Below, piece after piece: positions 30,687-39,229 of a DNA stretch of 55,101 nt. Numbering within the stretch: the first letter of the stretch is position 1; every line of letters starts with the position of its first letter. The notes under the pieces were generated by a model. It saw nothing but the letters and a program-made list of their open reading frames with translations, ran no database searches and was not told where the DNA came from. Origin of the DNA: a virus; the IMG/VR virus record IMGVR_UViG_3300029448_000053, positions 1 through 55,101 of that record. One strand, 5' to 3'. The translations under genes were made by a program, and so were the position numbers.

Positions 30687-31440
30687 TTTGAAGTCAATTC
30701 GGTATGAGCGAACATACCCCTACACCCGCAATAGGCAGGGGCGTATGATACAAGAGCCATACTTCACACTCAATGATGGAGGGGAAACCTTTCATTTACA
30801 TGGGCGATTAGTAATGTGGTCGTTTCTCGACTCACTATATCCCAAGCAACCTCTACCAAGAGGGCCTGTGGAGGATGATATATTCGCACCGGACATAACT
30901 ACCCCGTCAATGCTCGCATTGTTTCAAGACTTTGCTAATGAAGCGGTTAATTACAATCGCTATCTAATTCTTGAGCACGACAAGAAGAATACGGTTTCTT
31001 TAGTTCGGAACCTCGACCAGTATGCACTATCAAGTGAAATTGAAAAGGTGGGTCGGATGCTTGAGAACTCCGGTTTCGGGGTGGAGTATAGACCAAGCGT
31101 GTATATTGACTCTAAAGGCTCGCATCTAAGGGCCTCATTATTCTCACGTATAGGCACACACACGCTTAGAGTCATAGACATAGGCTCGTCTTACTACATG
31201 AGCATTAGTGCTCTCGATACATCCGGCAAAAAATACTGCGTTATGCCACCACTGACCTGTAAAAAGACAAGTCTAAGCATACAAAGCAAATTAAGAGACA
31301 TGATGGATGTCGCCTCGGTAGGAGTATCGAAGGAACAACTGTGGCAAATGGGTAAAACGCCCGAAGTAAATGAGTCGCCATATCTAATGACTCGTGAATT
31401 AGATACATTACTGCACGATAGATTGCGGAGGTGCATATAA
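30670..31440 (+). CDS. 256-residue unknown protein before the origin
   Basis: It starts at 30670 behind GGAGGGG. Begin: MLSVIDLKSIRYERTYPYTR. It is a mixed alpha/beta protein with a central segment ILEHDKKNTVSLVRNLDQY and a C-terminal helix ELDTLLHDRLRRCI. No family is recognised. Its location between a regulator and the AT-rich origin candidate is suggestive but proves nothing. Confidence 0.55.
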   Translation: MLSVIDLKSIRYERTYPYTRNRQGRMIQEPYFTLNDGGETFHLHGRLVMWSFLDSLYPKQPLPRGPVEDDIFAPDITTPSMLALFQDFANEAVNYNRYLILEHDKKNTVSLVRNLDQYALSSEIEKVGRMLENSGFGVEYRPSVYIDSKGSHLRASLFSRIGTHTLRVIDIGSSYYMSISALDTSGKKYCVMPPLTCKKTSLSIQSKLRDMMDVASVGVSKEQLWQMGKTPEVNESPYLMTRELDTLLHDRLRRCI

Positions 31441-31729
31441 GCGTTTTGGAATTAAGTTGTAATAATTTTTTTTGAGCAACTTAAAAGAACCAGCATACTG
31501 CACCTCTATTGCTCTAATTAAGTTATTACGTTAAAGACATTTATTTTAATATGGTCTATACTATACTATTACTATACTATACTATAACCTTTTTATTGAA
31601 TATCCTTTATACGAATTAACTTAATACATGCGAATCGGGGAGCAGTGTCTTGGTTTAATTTAGTTTATTGAATTGAAGTAACCAACTTAATTAGGGAACA
31701 CTTAAGTAGTGAAGAAGGATTGATGAAGA
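31441..31729 (+). other. Candidate replication origin (AT-rich, iterons)
   Basis: These 289 bases have no gene and are much richer in A and T than their surroundings. TTAAGTT/AACTTAA occurs five times in either direction (31452, 31478, 31518, 31618, 31684). The first two form an inverted repeat (TTAAGTTG ... CAACTTAA) around an eight-T run. A run of CTATA units spans 31557-31588 and would melt easily. It lies directly upstream of the helicase operon. Confidence 0.5.
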
Positions 31730-32566
31730 ATGATGATGAAGAAACATAACACCATAGACATATACCAACGAGAAGAGTGGCCGGATGCTCTACGAGGAGT
31801 GCTCATATACTCCGAGAATGAATACGGTTGCGCTTCGCACATAGCCATTAAATCACTATTGGGTGATACTGAACCTTCGGGTCGTATTCTCACCCACTTA
31901 ATCAATCAAATGGTTTTCAATCAAACAAAGGACTATGAGCAGGTAGGCTGGGCATATTACTTTTACGAAGACATACTGATTGTTAATATCAACAAGTGGC
32001 CCCAAACACCTATCATGCCCTTAGATGAAGCACAGGCAACATGGATTCACTGCTACCCACCTGTTCGAGACCTTCTCTCATTCCTCTACGAAAAGTATGG
32101 GTCTATGGGTTGGTTATCATATATGACATCAACAACTCTACATGACTCTTTGAATACAGATATTTTTAGAATACATGACCCAAAGGAAACGATTGCCTTT
32201 TGGCATTCCTCACAGAAAATGATACCTTTGCCAGCCACCGGAAAAAAAGTAAAGGGTGATTTGTTCTTTACCCCTCCCGCGTGGATGTTTCCTCACTTTG
32301 CGAATGCTATGGGCTTCACCAATTGCTTGACTCTTTTCAGTGGGCATGACCCCGAATCGGGAGACATTGACGAGGTAGCGGCTCTCACTCTTTTCCGATG
32401 GGCAAACCAAGTATCGGGTAATAAACAAACAAAGCACGCATTCAATCGTGCCCTCAAAAAGACGAAGGCTCAAGTGGCCGAAACACTAAGCCTAAGAAAA
32501 GACCTTGAAGCACTACTCGAAAGTGCCGAACAAAAAACAGAAGCACCGAATGTGCTATGGGGATGA
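31730..32566 (+). CDS. 278-residue protein next to the origin candidate
   Basis: It starts at the first of three ATGs (31730) and continues KKHNTIDIYQREEWPDAL. The N-terminal half has helices that could form a winged helix (CASHIAIKSLLGDTEPSGRIL); the C-terminal part ends in a helix with many Lys and Glu residues (AQVAETLSLRKDLEALLE). As the first gene after the origin candidate and just before the helicase it could be an initiator or helicase loader. This is inference from position; the family is not recognised. Confidence 0.5.
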   Translation: MMMKKHNTIDIYQREEWPDALRGVLIYSENEYGCASHIAIKSLLGDTEPSGRILTHLINQMVFNQTKDYEQVGWAYYFYEDILIVNINKWPQTPIMPLDEAQATWIHCYPPVRDLLSFLYEKYGSMGWLSYMTSTTLHDSLNTDIFRIHDPKETIAFWHSSQKMIPLPATGKKVKGDLFFTPPAWMFPHFANAMGFTNCLTLFSGHDPESGDIDEVAALTLFRWANQVSGNKQTKHAFNRALKKTKAQVAETLSLRKDLEALLESAEQKTEAPNVLWG

Positions 32567-32570
32567 TTAC

Positions 32571-33887
32571 ATGAATGTATTTGATGCTATGGCCGAGTAT
32601 GTGAACCGCAACCACTATGTTGATGTCGAAGACAAGGTTCCAGTATTCCTGTGTTCCATTGGCACTCACATATTCAACGGACTTAACAAGTGCGGCACCT
32701 GCCCTTTCATTCCTTTCGAGGACAACGAAGGGTTTGAGATTGAATCCTGTATTCTACGACACGACAAAGACCCAATCTATACACCTATGTCTCACGTCGC
32801 TGACACGAGACTTCACATACTGATGCGGGGTATGAAAGGGTCGGGTAAATCCGTGCTCATACAGTTGTTCCTAAGCCCCAAAACAGGGCTACTCTCGAAT
32901 GTGGCTAATGCTGAAATCGGCATGGGCTTTAGAACTGACATCGGACCGAACTCAATTACCGAAGCAGGTATGTTTGGTTCCGTTGACGAAGAAGGTAATA
33001 TCATGGGCCGACCACTCGCTCGTGAAATGTGCGGAGGGTTCCTCGGTTTCGAGGAGTTCTCCTCTATCACTGATGCTGGAAAAAAGGAACACAGCACCGA
33101 CATTAAGAATCAATTACTCACTTCTACCGATAACGGCAGAGTCAAGAAGGTTATGCGTGCTGGATGGGTAGAATACACTACTCGATATACGTTATGGGCT
33201 GGCACTCAACCTGCTCGATTCGAGATGGAGTCCGGTCTTGACCGACGATTCTTCATCATTGACATTGAAATGAACCCCGAAAAGGAACGGTTATTCAAGG
33301 TCGCACAGGCCAAACAAGCGAGCATGACTCCGAGTGAGCGTGCGGAACTCATCGGCATGGCCGATAAACTACGCAACTTCTTTACCGACCGAGCGTTGGA
33401 TGTCATTATGAATCCACCCACAGGTCTACGCTTCGATGACGAGTTCAATGAGTGGTTGTTCCGGCCCGAAGTGCGTAGCCATGAGGCCGACCTGTTTCGA
33501 CGCTTGGCTCTCGGCTACTCTATCATGTCTCCCGAATACAAAGGTGGGGGCATACTACACATCAAAATGACAGACCAATTACGCTCCATCCTCGACCGTT
33601 GCTTAGATATGCGACGAACTGTTATGGATTCCGACCTGCGCCTCATCAAGACGGCGTTTTGGAACCAAGCCATGTCTCGCTCCAACCTCATTAAAGAGGT
33701 AGCACGGATGATTACGAATGGTGATTATCAATCCGCTAAACGATGGATTGAGGACAACCTACATATACAGGCGTGGTATAATGAAGAAAGGCCGAAGGGC
33801 GGAGGTAGAGGCCGTAAGGGAGTGTCGTGTTATATCGGCTACCCCCAAGCCTCCTACGAAGCAGTTGAAGCAAAACAGGTGAAATAA
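32571..33887 (+). CDS. AAA+ ATPase, putative replicative helicase (MCM-like)
   Basis: The protein has 438 residues from the ATG at 32571. It has Walker A GMKGSGKS at 87-94, Walker B-like FLGFEEF near 157-163, a segment TSTDNGRVKKVMRAGWVEYT near 185-203 that looks like the pre-sensor hairpin of MCM-type ATPases, a sensor region LWAGTQP near 208-214 and RRFF at 225-228. A Cys pair (CGTC, 41-44) may bind zinc. The order helicase, regulators, clamp loader and polymerase supports a role in unwinding at the fork. It could also be an ATPase of another AAA+ branch. Confidence 0.65.
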   Translation: MNVFDAMAEYVNRNHYVDVEDKVPVFLCSIGTHIFNGLNKCGTCPFIPFEDNEGFEIESCILRHDKDPIYTPMSHVADTRLHILMRGMKGSGKSVLIQLFLSPKTGLLSNVANAEIGMGFRTDIGPNSITEAGMFGSVDEEGNIMGRPLAREMCGGFLGFEEFSSITDAGKKEHSTDIKNQLLTSTDNGRVKKVMRAGWVEYTTRYTLWAGTQPARFEMESGLDRRFFIIDIEMNPEKERLFKVAQAKQASMTPSERAELIGMADKLRNFFTDRALDVIMNPPTGLRFDDEFNEWLFRPEVRSHEADLFRRLALGYSIMSPEYKGGGILHIKMTDQLRSILDRCLDMRRTVMDSDLRLIKTAFWNQAMSRSNLIKEVARMITNGDYQSAKRWIEDNLHIQAWYNEERPKGGGRGRKGVSCYIGYPQASYEAVEAKQVK

Positions 33888-33888
33888 A

Positions 33889-34170
33889 ATGAAAATAAAT
33901 AAAGGTAAAAAGCGATTCCTTCAAGACGCAGTAGAATACATCAAGGCAAACGGACCGTCTACTGCCGAACAACTACATGATGGTTGTCGATATACAGTAA
34001 CAGGTAAATTACTTAGAGATAGTCCTTCGAGACCACAGGTGCAACAAATACTCGCCCGAAGTAAATTATTTAAGTCCGACTACACAGAAGTTGCTTATCC
34101 ATACTCAAAGGACAATCCTCGATACACTACTTATCCGGTAAAGCAATACTCTTTGGTAGGTGAGGAGTAA
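33889..34170 (+). CDS. Small winged-helix-like protein
   Basis: The protein has 93 residues with a basic start (MKINKGKKRFLQDAVEYIKA). NGPSTAEQLHDGCRY ... SRPQVQQILARSKLF fits a winged helix in which the second helix reads DNA. It directly follows the helicase and overlaps the next, similar gene by one base (TAATG), so the two may be old duplicates. Confidence 0.55.
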   Translation: MKINKGKKRFLQDAVEYIKANGPSTAEQLHDGCRYTVTGKLLRDSPSRPQVQQILARSKLFKSDYTEVAYPYSKDNPRYTTYPVKQYSLVGEE

Positions 34171-34439
34171 TGGCGAGATACACTCAATGGTGCGACCGAG
34201 CACGAGAACAGATACTACGCAACGGCGAGATGACATCCCGCACACTTATGTATAACATAGCACAGTCGGGATTCAGCCAAAAGCGCAGTCCTACAAGCGT
34301 GCGCTCGGCATCTCAAGCCCTACTCCGAGACAACAGGTTCACATCACACGAACCCGATATAGGTGAATATCAATTCGGTGATGGCGAAGTGGCGAGAGGT
34401 TATCATTACAAAATAAAGTTATGGAGTGTGATACGATGA
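34170..34439 (+). CDS. Small winged-helix-like protein
   Basis: The protein has 89 residues. AREQILRNGEMTSRTLMYNI, then SPTSVRSASQALLRDNRF, has the same layout as the preceding gene. It is probably a small DNA-binding regulator. It overlaps the next gene by ATGA. Confidence 0.55.
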   Translation: MARYTQWCDRAREQILRNGEMTSRTLMYNIAQSGFSQKRSPTSVRSASQALLRDNRFTSHEPDIGEYQFGDGEVARGYHYKIKLWSVIR

Positions 34440-35086
34440 AGACCCGACGACAAATCCAAGACCGCATAGATTATTTGCTTACGAACATACCTAATACCAA
34501 TGCTCACGCTCACGCCGAAGCACTAAGTTGGGTAATTGAAGACAACAACTGTGCTGTATGTCAATTGGCAAACAAGCGTGATGTCGAAGTAAAAATCCAC
34601 AGGGGTGAGATGACAAGCACATTCCTTGAATCAAAGTATTCATGGCCTGTTGGCACAGTGATGACTCACATGGATGAGCACCTGCAATACGACCCCAACG
34701 AAGCATCACACATCGAACAAATGCGTGATGAGTCTATAAGCACACTCAATGTTGCCGAGAACCTCGTGCAACGCCTTGTCTCATGGCTCGATGAATTGGA
34801 ACAACGTAAGGTTACAGAAGGCTTGACATCCGAATGGATTGGGGATGCAACGAAGTTATTATCTCAAGGTCAAGGGTTTTTGAAATTAGTAGGTCAACTC
34901 AAGAGTGAGATTGGCATTGACTCCCAATTACTATTGGCCGACCGAAAGGTAGATGCTATGATGGGTATTCTTGTTGAGGTTCTACGCAACGAGCCTCTTT
35001 ATCTCGACCAAATACAATTACGACTCGCAACCATACAAGCCCCGACTGTATCATATGATGATGCCGAGTTCGAGGTGATTGAATGA
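34436..35086 (+). CDS. Cys-pair HTH protein with long helical tail
   Basis: The protein has 216 residues. CAVCQLANKRDVEVKIHRGE and then PVGTVMTHMDEHLQYD follows the layout Cys-x2-Cys, helix and a recognition helix ending in His, seen in HTH proteins of phages. The rest is helical (AENLVQRLVSWLDELEQRK). Such a protein may act as a small terminase or replication regulator; the sequence does not decide. It starts at 34436 by the ATGA overlap. Confidence 0.55.
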   Translation: MKTRRQIQDRIDYLLTNIPNTNAHAHAEALSWVIEDNNCAVCQLANKRDVEVKIHRGEMTSTFLESKYSWPVGTVMTHMDEHLQYDPNEASHIEQMRDESISTLNVAENLVQRLVSWLDELEQRKVTEGLTSEWIGDATKLLSQGQGFLKLVGQLKSEIGIDSQLLLADRKVDAMMGILVEVLRNEPLYLDQIQLRLATIQAPTVSYDDAEFEVIE

Positions 35087-35127
35087 AGCGTGAATGGGAT
35101 TGGATGCTGGATGGTGAAGAGGAATGA
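35083..35127 (+). CDS. Tiny 14-codon coupled frame
   Basis: MKREWDWMLDGEEE is joined by ATGA overlaps to both neighbours. Its last codons (GAAGAGGAATG) hold the ribosome site of the next gene, so it probably acts as a translational bridge. Confidence 0.35.
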   Translation: MKREWDWMLDGEEE

Positions 35128-35387
35128 GTATTAAATCATGGCGAAGTAAAAGTGCAACCATGCTATTTACCCGACCTATTTACGAGCGTGAGTTTCCCGC
35201 TCTCGCCCAAGCCATGTCCGATGATGGTTTAAGCATTCGCTTAGTGAATAAAGGTAATGGTTATGAGTTGTATGTTGCAGACTACCAAGTCCCGCTAAAG
35301 TCTGTGCGCGAAGTGTGGGGCCTATCGCCCCACCAAATGCGCCGATTTTTAGATTGGGCCTTGACAAATGATACGGAGTTGATGTGA
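35124..35387 (+). CDS. 87-residue unknown protein
   Basis: It begins MSIKSWRSKSATMLFTRP, with an alpha/beta pattern (LSIRLVNKGNGYELYVADY) and a helix near the C terminus. It starts by ATGA coupling. No family is recognised. Confidence 0.5.
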   Translation: MSIKSWRSKSATMLFTRPIYEREFPALAQAMSDDGLSIRLVNKGNGYELYVADYQVPLKSVREVWGLSPHQMRRFLDWALTNDTELM

Positions 35388-35388
35388 T

Positions 35389-36057
35389 ATGGGCGTAGTA
35401 ATTTTTACCAAAGACGATGAGCGATACCGAACTGGGAATTACTTCGCTATGTATGGCGAACTCACAGTCTCCCCAAGCCTACCACACACTACTTACATTC
35501 TACACATTAACAAGTTCACTGAAAAGGATGCGCTCTATTGGGCAAAAATAGTTCCCTTTAGACTTGTTGTAGTCTCCGATAAAATGCCTAAATTAACAAA
35601 GGCGAGTGAAGAATGTGTCATCCTCGACCAATCAATCAAGACCAGTAAGCCGGACTTCTCTCGCAAAATGAGAGCCGCCTTATGCTGGGCCGACCGAGAC
35701 CGTGCACACACCGCTCTCGGACCTATCCCTCTCCCCTTAGCCAACGCATTCATCAAGGTTAATGTTCACGACATCAACCTCGGTCGCCTCTTGGCTCGAT
35801 GTCGCTATACCCTGCATGACAATTACACTCGTGCCGCTATTGCATACGGCATCAGTCCTATTCGCAATTTTAAATGGCCTTCTAAGAAGGCCAGTAATGA
35901 CTATATAGTGCCGAAAGGTATTAGACAAACAGACAAGCACATAAGCACTATCATAAATAATGATGTGATAGTAGCCAATGAGTTGCGTATCAATGATACC
36001 GCCGCTCTACCTGCTCGTCTAAACAAAACAAAACAGGATGTAATACAATGGGTATGA
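35389..36057 (+). CDS. 222-residue unknown alpha/beta protein
   Basis: It begins MGVVIFTKDDERYRTGNYF. Strands (YILHINKF, FRLVVVSDKMPKL) followed by helices look like a Rossmann-type or ATPase-like core without a P-loop. The last third is basic (YGISPIRNFKWPSKKASND). An inactive clamp-loader subunit is conceivable because this part of the genome carries the RFC gene, but I cannot support it from motifs. A TATATAGTGCCG element lies in the gene at 35902. Confidence 0.5.
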   Translation: MGVVIFTKDDERYRTGNYFAMYGELTVSPSLPHTTYILHINKFTEKDALYWAKIVPFRLVVVSDKMPKLTKASEECVILDQSIKTSKPDFSRKMRAALCWADRDRAHTALGPIPLPLANAFIKVNVHDINLGRLLARCRYTLHDNYTRAAIAYGISPIRNFKWPSKKASNDYIVPKGIRQTDKHISTIINNDVIVANELRINDTAALPARLNKTKQDVIQWV

Positions 36058-36422
36058 TGATGAAACAAAAAGCAATAGATACGGTGTTTGTTTATGGAAC
36101 ACTAAAACAAGGATATACGAACCACTATTTTCTTGAAGACTCCCTTTACTTGGGGGAGTTCAAGACTAATCCTAAGTGGGGCTTATTAGATTTAGGTTTA
36201 TTCCCTGCTATGGTTGTAGGGTCCTTAGAAGTAGAAGGTGAGGCGTATGGTGTCAGTGAGGAAACTCTCGACCGACTCGACCGACTCGAAGGCGTAGAAC
36301 AAGGACTCTACCGACGAAAAAGAATCAGTGTCAACGACAGTCTCGGCAACAGTATCAGTGCTTGGGCATACATTTACAATGCCATTCCTCATAACGAAAC
36401 AACATTATTAGCGGAGTGGTGA
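36054..36422 (+). CDS. Gamma-glutamylcyclotransferase (AIG2-like) family protein
   Basis: The protein has 122 residues. It has the family start VFVYGTLKQGYTN (substrate loop) and the pattern GEAYGVSEETLDRLDRLEG...LYRRKRI, in which the Glu of GEAYGV is the usual catalytic acid. These enzymes release 5-oxoproline from gamma-glutamyl amines or peptides. The family is known to be linked with amidoligases in peptide-modification gene sets, and this genome carries such an amidoligase at 16945-19644, so the two may work on the same bond. The start at 36054 uses the ATGA overlap. Confidence 0.8.
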   Translation: MMMKQKAIDTVFVYGTLKQGYTNHYFLEDSLYLGEFKTNPKWGLLDLGLFPAMVVGSLEVEGEAYGVSEETLDRLDRLEGVEQGLYRRKRISVNDSLGNSISAWAYIYNAIPHNETTLLAEW

Positions 36423-36424
36423 AC

Positions 36425-36616
36425 ATGGAATACGGTGGCGGTGGATTACTTATCATACTGGGATTCTTATTGATGATTATTATTCCTGTTCTATTCGACC
36501 CCGAATCATATGATTACGGGGGAGCATATCAATTTGATGTCAAGACTACAATGGAGCATGAACAACAAGCAATGCGTTCCGAATCACTTATTTGGATGAA
36601 TCAACAAAATGAGTGA
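36425..36616 (+). CDS. 63-residue membrane protein
   Basis: It starts at 36425 (MEYGGGGLLIILGFLLMIII) with one membrane helix at about residues 7-23, followed by a polar tail (YDYGGAYQFDVKTTMEHEQQ). A GTG three codons earlier overlaps the previous stop. It lies directly after the cyclotransferase. Its role is unknown; it may anchor a partner at the membrane. Confidence 0.5.
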   Translation: MEYGGGGLLIILGFLLMIIIPVLFDPESYDYGGAYQFDVKTTMEHEQQAMRSESLIWMNQQNE

Positions 36617-37056
36617 GTCTAATAAAGCATCGGCTTTTACCCTTAAGTGTGTCGGGCAACAATAATAACAAGAGGGTTCGACGCGCAATAGTAGAATTGC
36701 TCCTTGAGTATGGACCTGCAACTCGTGAAGAAGTGGCGGAATTACTACAAACATACAAGGGTGTTAAAAATGTCCCTTCTCCTCACAGCCTTAGTGCTCT
36801 CATGTCAAAAAATCCGCAGGTTGTTATCGTGGGCAAACAAAAAGTTGAGATGACTCTTGGGATTAACACCCATCATATGTTGTTTGATATTGACAGACAA
36901 GTAATCAAGACTAAGGATGATTTAATTTTGACTCGCCCTATTTCAGTTATGACTCCCAGTGAACGTAAAGTCGCAATACAGTGTCAAACCTGTGGTCGAA
37001 CTCGAATCATGCCTAAAGAATCAAGCCAATGTATCTCATGCTCTCGACAAGAGTAG
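36613..37056 (+). CDS. Winged helix plus zinc-ribbon regulator
   Basis: The protein has 147 residues from a GTG that overlaps the previous stop. A winged-helix region (RRAIVELLLEYGPATREEVA) is followed by SPHSLSALMSKNPQVV, and the C terminus holds a zinc ribbon (CQTCGRTR ... QCISC). It is probably a transcription factor or DNA-binding adaptor. It ends just before the RFC promoter. Confidence 0.6.
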   Translation: MSLIKHRLLPLSVSGNNNNKRVRRAIVELLLEYGPATREEVAELLQTYKGVKNVPSPHSLSALMSKNPQVVIVGKQKVEMTLGINTHHMLFDIDRQVIKTKDDLILTRPISVMTPSERKVAIQCQTCGRTRIMPKESSQCISCSRQE

Positions 37057-37058
37057 AG

Positions 37059-37071
37059 TTATATAGTGGCG
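37059..37071 (+). promoter_or_regulatory. Promoter TTATATAGTGGCG
   Basis: This is an exact copy of the family motif, 30 bases before the RFC start. It predicts a nearly leaderless mRNA. Confidence 0.7.
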
Positions 37072-37088
37072 TAGACTGATGTTAAGGC

Positions 37089-37991
37089 ATGAGACAAGTA
37101 TGGGCTACCAAGCATCGACCTTCTACTCTCGATGATTTTGTCGGACAGGAACACATGATAGATGAGTTCCGCCGTATTGTTTCCGACAACAATGGTATGC
37201 AACACTACATTTTTTATTCTCCCGAAGCGGGAACAGGCAAAACCTCTCTCGCTCATATACTGGCTAATCAACTTGGCTACACCATTCACATGTATAATGC
37301 GTCGTCTAAAAGACAGCGTGGTATTGATTTCATTGAAGACGAGATAGGGCCGATGGCTCGGCTCGGTCAATGGGAAACAATTTTCTTTTTAGATGAAGCC
37401 GACCAACTTACTGATGCGGCACAGTCGGCACTGAAAGGTGTTATCGAAGGTGCTCAAGGCTACTTCATCCTCACCTGCAACGACTTGACTAAGTTATCGC
37501 CGTGGCTACAATCTCGGTGTCAAGTAAGAACCTTTGAACCCATAGGTGATAGCGAGATGTTTTACCGACTGCACCAAGTAGACGGTAGAGAGGGATTCTT
37601 TACAAACAACGATGACCTTGACAAAATCATAGGTGCCAACAAAGGCGACTTACGAAACGCTATCAATACCCTTCAAGCATACCACACTATGCCGGAGGAG
37701 ACCCGACAACAATTTTTACTCTCAATATCCGAACCCGAAGTCGACGTGCCTAAAATCCTCTCGCTTTGTATCAAAGAGAAGCAGGTAGAAGAGGCAGTGA
37801 AGTGCATGGGCACTCCGGCCAACCTGCGAAAGACAATAGACGCCGTGTTCAATTACGGCATAAACTCCCCCGCTAAACCCGAAAGCAAATTGCTCTTGGT
37901 GGATGCCGCTACACAGGCCCAAAGGGACTTGTTGAGTGGTGTCGAGGCCCACTATGTTATGTGGGACTTTTGCCGGAGACTGGCTGAATAG
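37089..37991 (+). CDS. rfcS: Replication factor C small subunit (clamp loader)
   Basis: The protein has 300 residues. It starts MRQVWATKHRPSTLDDFVGQ, the RFC box pattern. Walker A SPEAGTGKT is at 44-52, Walker B FFLDEAD near 99-105 and the SRC arginine-finger motif at 142-144. The clamp loader opens PCNA and sets it on primed DNA. The C-terminal collar helices are shorter than in cellular RFC (about 320-330 residues). A sliding clamp-like gene lies 2.4 kb downstream. No separate large subunit is visible in the window. Confidence 0.9.
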   Translation: MRQVWATKHRPSTLDDFVGQEHMIDEFRRIVSDNNGMQHYIFYSPEAGTGKTSLAHILANQLGYTIHMYNASSKRQRGIDFIEDEIGPMARLGQWETIFFLDEADQLTDAAQSALKGVIEGAQGYFILTCNDLTKLSPWLQSRCQVRTFEPIGDSEMFYRLHQVDGREGFFTNNDDLDKIIGANKGDLRNAINTLQAYHTMPEETRQQFLLSISEPEVDVPKILSLCIKEKQVEEAVKCMGTPANLRKTIDAVFNYGINSPAKPESKLLLVDAATQAQRDLLSGVEAHYVMWDFCRRLAE

Positions 37992-37997
37992 GTAGGG

Positions 37998-38010
37998 TTA
38001 TATAGTGGCG
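37998..38010 (+). promoter_or_regulatory. Promoter TTATATAGTGGCG
   Basis: This is a second exact copy, 41 bases before the start of the putative SSB gene and seven bases after the RFC stop. Confidence 0.7.
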
Positions 38011-38038
38011 GAGACAGATGGAAATATGAGGTTTTACT

Positions 38039-39229
38039 ATGGTAGATATACAACAGATGATTGAAAGAATAAGCAAAAATGTGAACTGCACACTCGACGC
38101 ACTTAGTGCTCGAATGGACTCCGTGCTCGACGAGAATCGAGCGGCATGGATGGATGCAGGGAAAACAGAAGAAGAGTGCAATATCAATGCACTAAGAATT
38201 GCAGGGCGACAAGTGAAAAGCGAAGGAGAGCGACTAAAGCGTTCCGGCGCAACTCTCTTTGAAGGAATGTTCCTTAGTGCACCACGATACAAAGACTGGG
38301 CCGAGTTCGCATACAAGAAAGCGGCTAAGAGTATTGGCGACTCCGCTATTGCGGATGCTATGGTAGAAGACGGATTGGCAACAGTCTATGAAGACAACAA
38401 TGACGGCACATATACCAAAAAATACAACGGGTCTTTGGCTCGTGGCGAAGCATTCGACCCCGATGTTACTACAACTGACATCTCGGAACTCCCAAAGAAT
38501 ACATATGATGCCGGCAACGGATTACACTTTCACTTGATTTGGGACAAGGCCAGCCCTACATTCCCTTCGGGCGATAAGAACTTCAAGTATGGCAACCCTC
38601 GCCCATTGAGTGAGAAGGACCGTAACTGTATGTTCTTGGGTCGCAAACAAGGTGAGAAGGATATTCAAATCTACTCGATGCGCTTTACTGGTGCGTTGGC
38701 CGAAGTAGACCACCCAACATTTGTAGCAGGAACTATCGCTATGCGACCTGCTCGCAACGGTAACACTGCCTATGCAAAGGCAGGTGTCTCCGCTTTCACA
38801 GTGGATGACTCACTACAAACAATTTTCTCCGACGCACCCGATGCCATGAACTATGATGGTGTCAAGCGACTCGAAGGTGGACTACAAGACATCGAATCCT
38901 TTGTTGGTGGACTCACCGATAAAGAGAAGTGGGATGCTCTCGTTTCTGTTGTTGTTGAAGTGGTTCACATTGACCCACGAGACAACGGTGGCTACATTAT
39001 GACTGTTGGCGACCTTGATATTATGAGTATGGCTGGCACTACGGACATTTATGTCCCTGCCTCCCAAGAATCTCTTGTTGACTTCTCGGTCGGCTCGACT
39101 CTCATGGTGATAGGTCAACCATACATGAGCCGTGATGATGAAGCACGTCTTGTAACTACTGGTTGGTATTGCGCCGAATCTCTTGGTTCCTCCGAAACCT
39201 CCACTACTGATGTTGAGGGGTGGGACTGA
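38039..39229 (+). CDS. Putative single-stranded DNA-binding protein (OB fold)
   Basis: The protein has 396 residues. A helical, charged N terminus (MVDIQQMIERISKNVNCTLD...) precedes beta-rich regions that could hold two OB folds: around residues 195-255 (IQIYSMRFTGALAEVDHPTF) and 305-385 (WDALVSVVVEVVHIDPRDNG ... STLMVIGQPY). It ends in the acidic tail STTDVEGWD, typical of SSBs that bind partners by the tail. It sits between clamp loader and RecA-like genes and has its own promoter. The assignment is by structure pattern and context. Confidence 0.55.
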   Translation: MVDIQQMIERISKNVNCTLDALSARMDSVLDENRAAWMDAGKTEEECNINALRIAGRQVKSEGERLKRSGATLFEGMFLSAPRYKDWAEFAYKKAAKSIGDSAIADAMVEDGLATVYEDNNDGTYTKKYNGSLARGEAFDPDVTTTDISELPKNTYDAGNGLHFHLIWDKASPTFPSGDKNFKYGNPRPLSEKDRNCMFLGRKQGEKDIQIYSMRFTGALAEVDHPTFVAGTIAMRPARNGNTAYAKAGVSAFTVDDSLQTIFSDAPDAMNYDGVKRLEGGLQDIESFVGGLTDKEKWDALVSVVVEVVHIDPRDNGGYIMTVGDLDIMSMAGTTDIYVPASQESLVDFSVGSTLMVIGQPYMSRDDEARLVTTGWYCAESLGSSETSTTDVEGWD

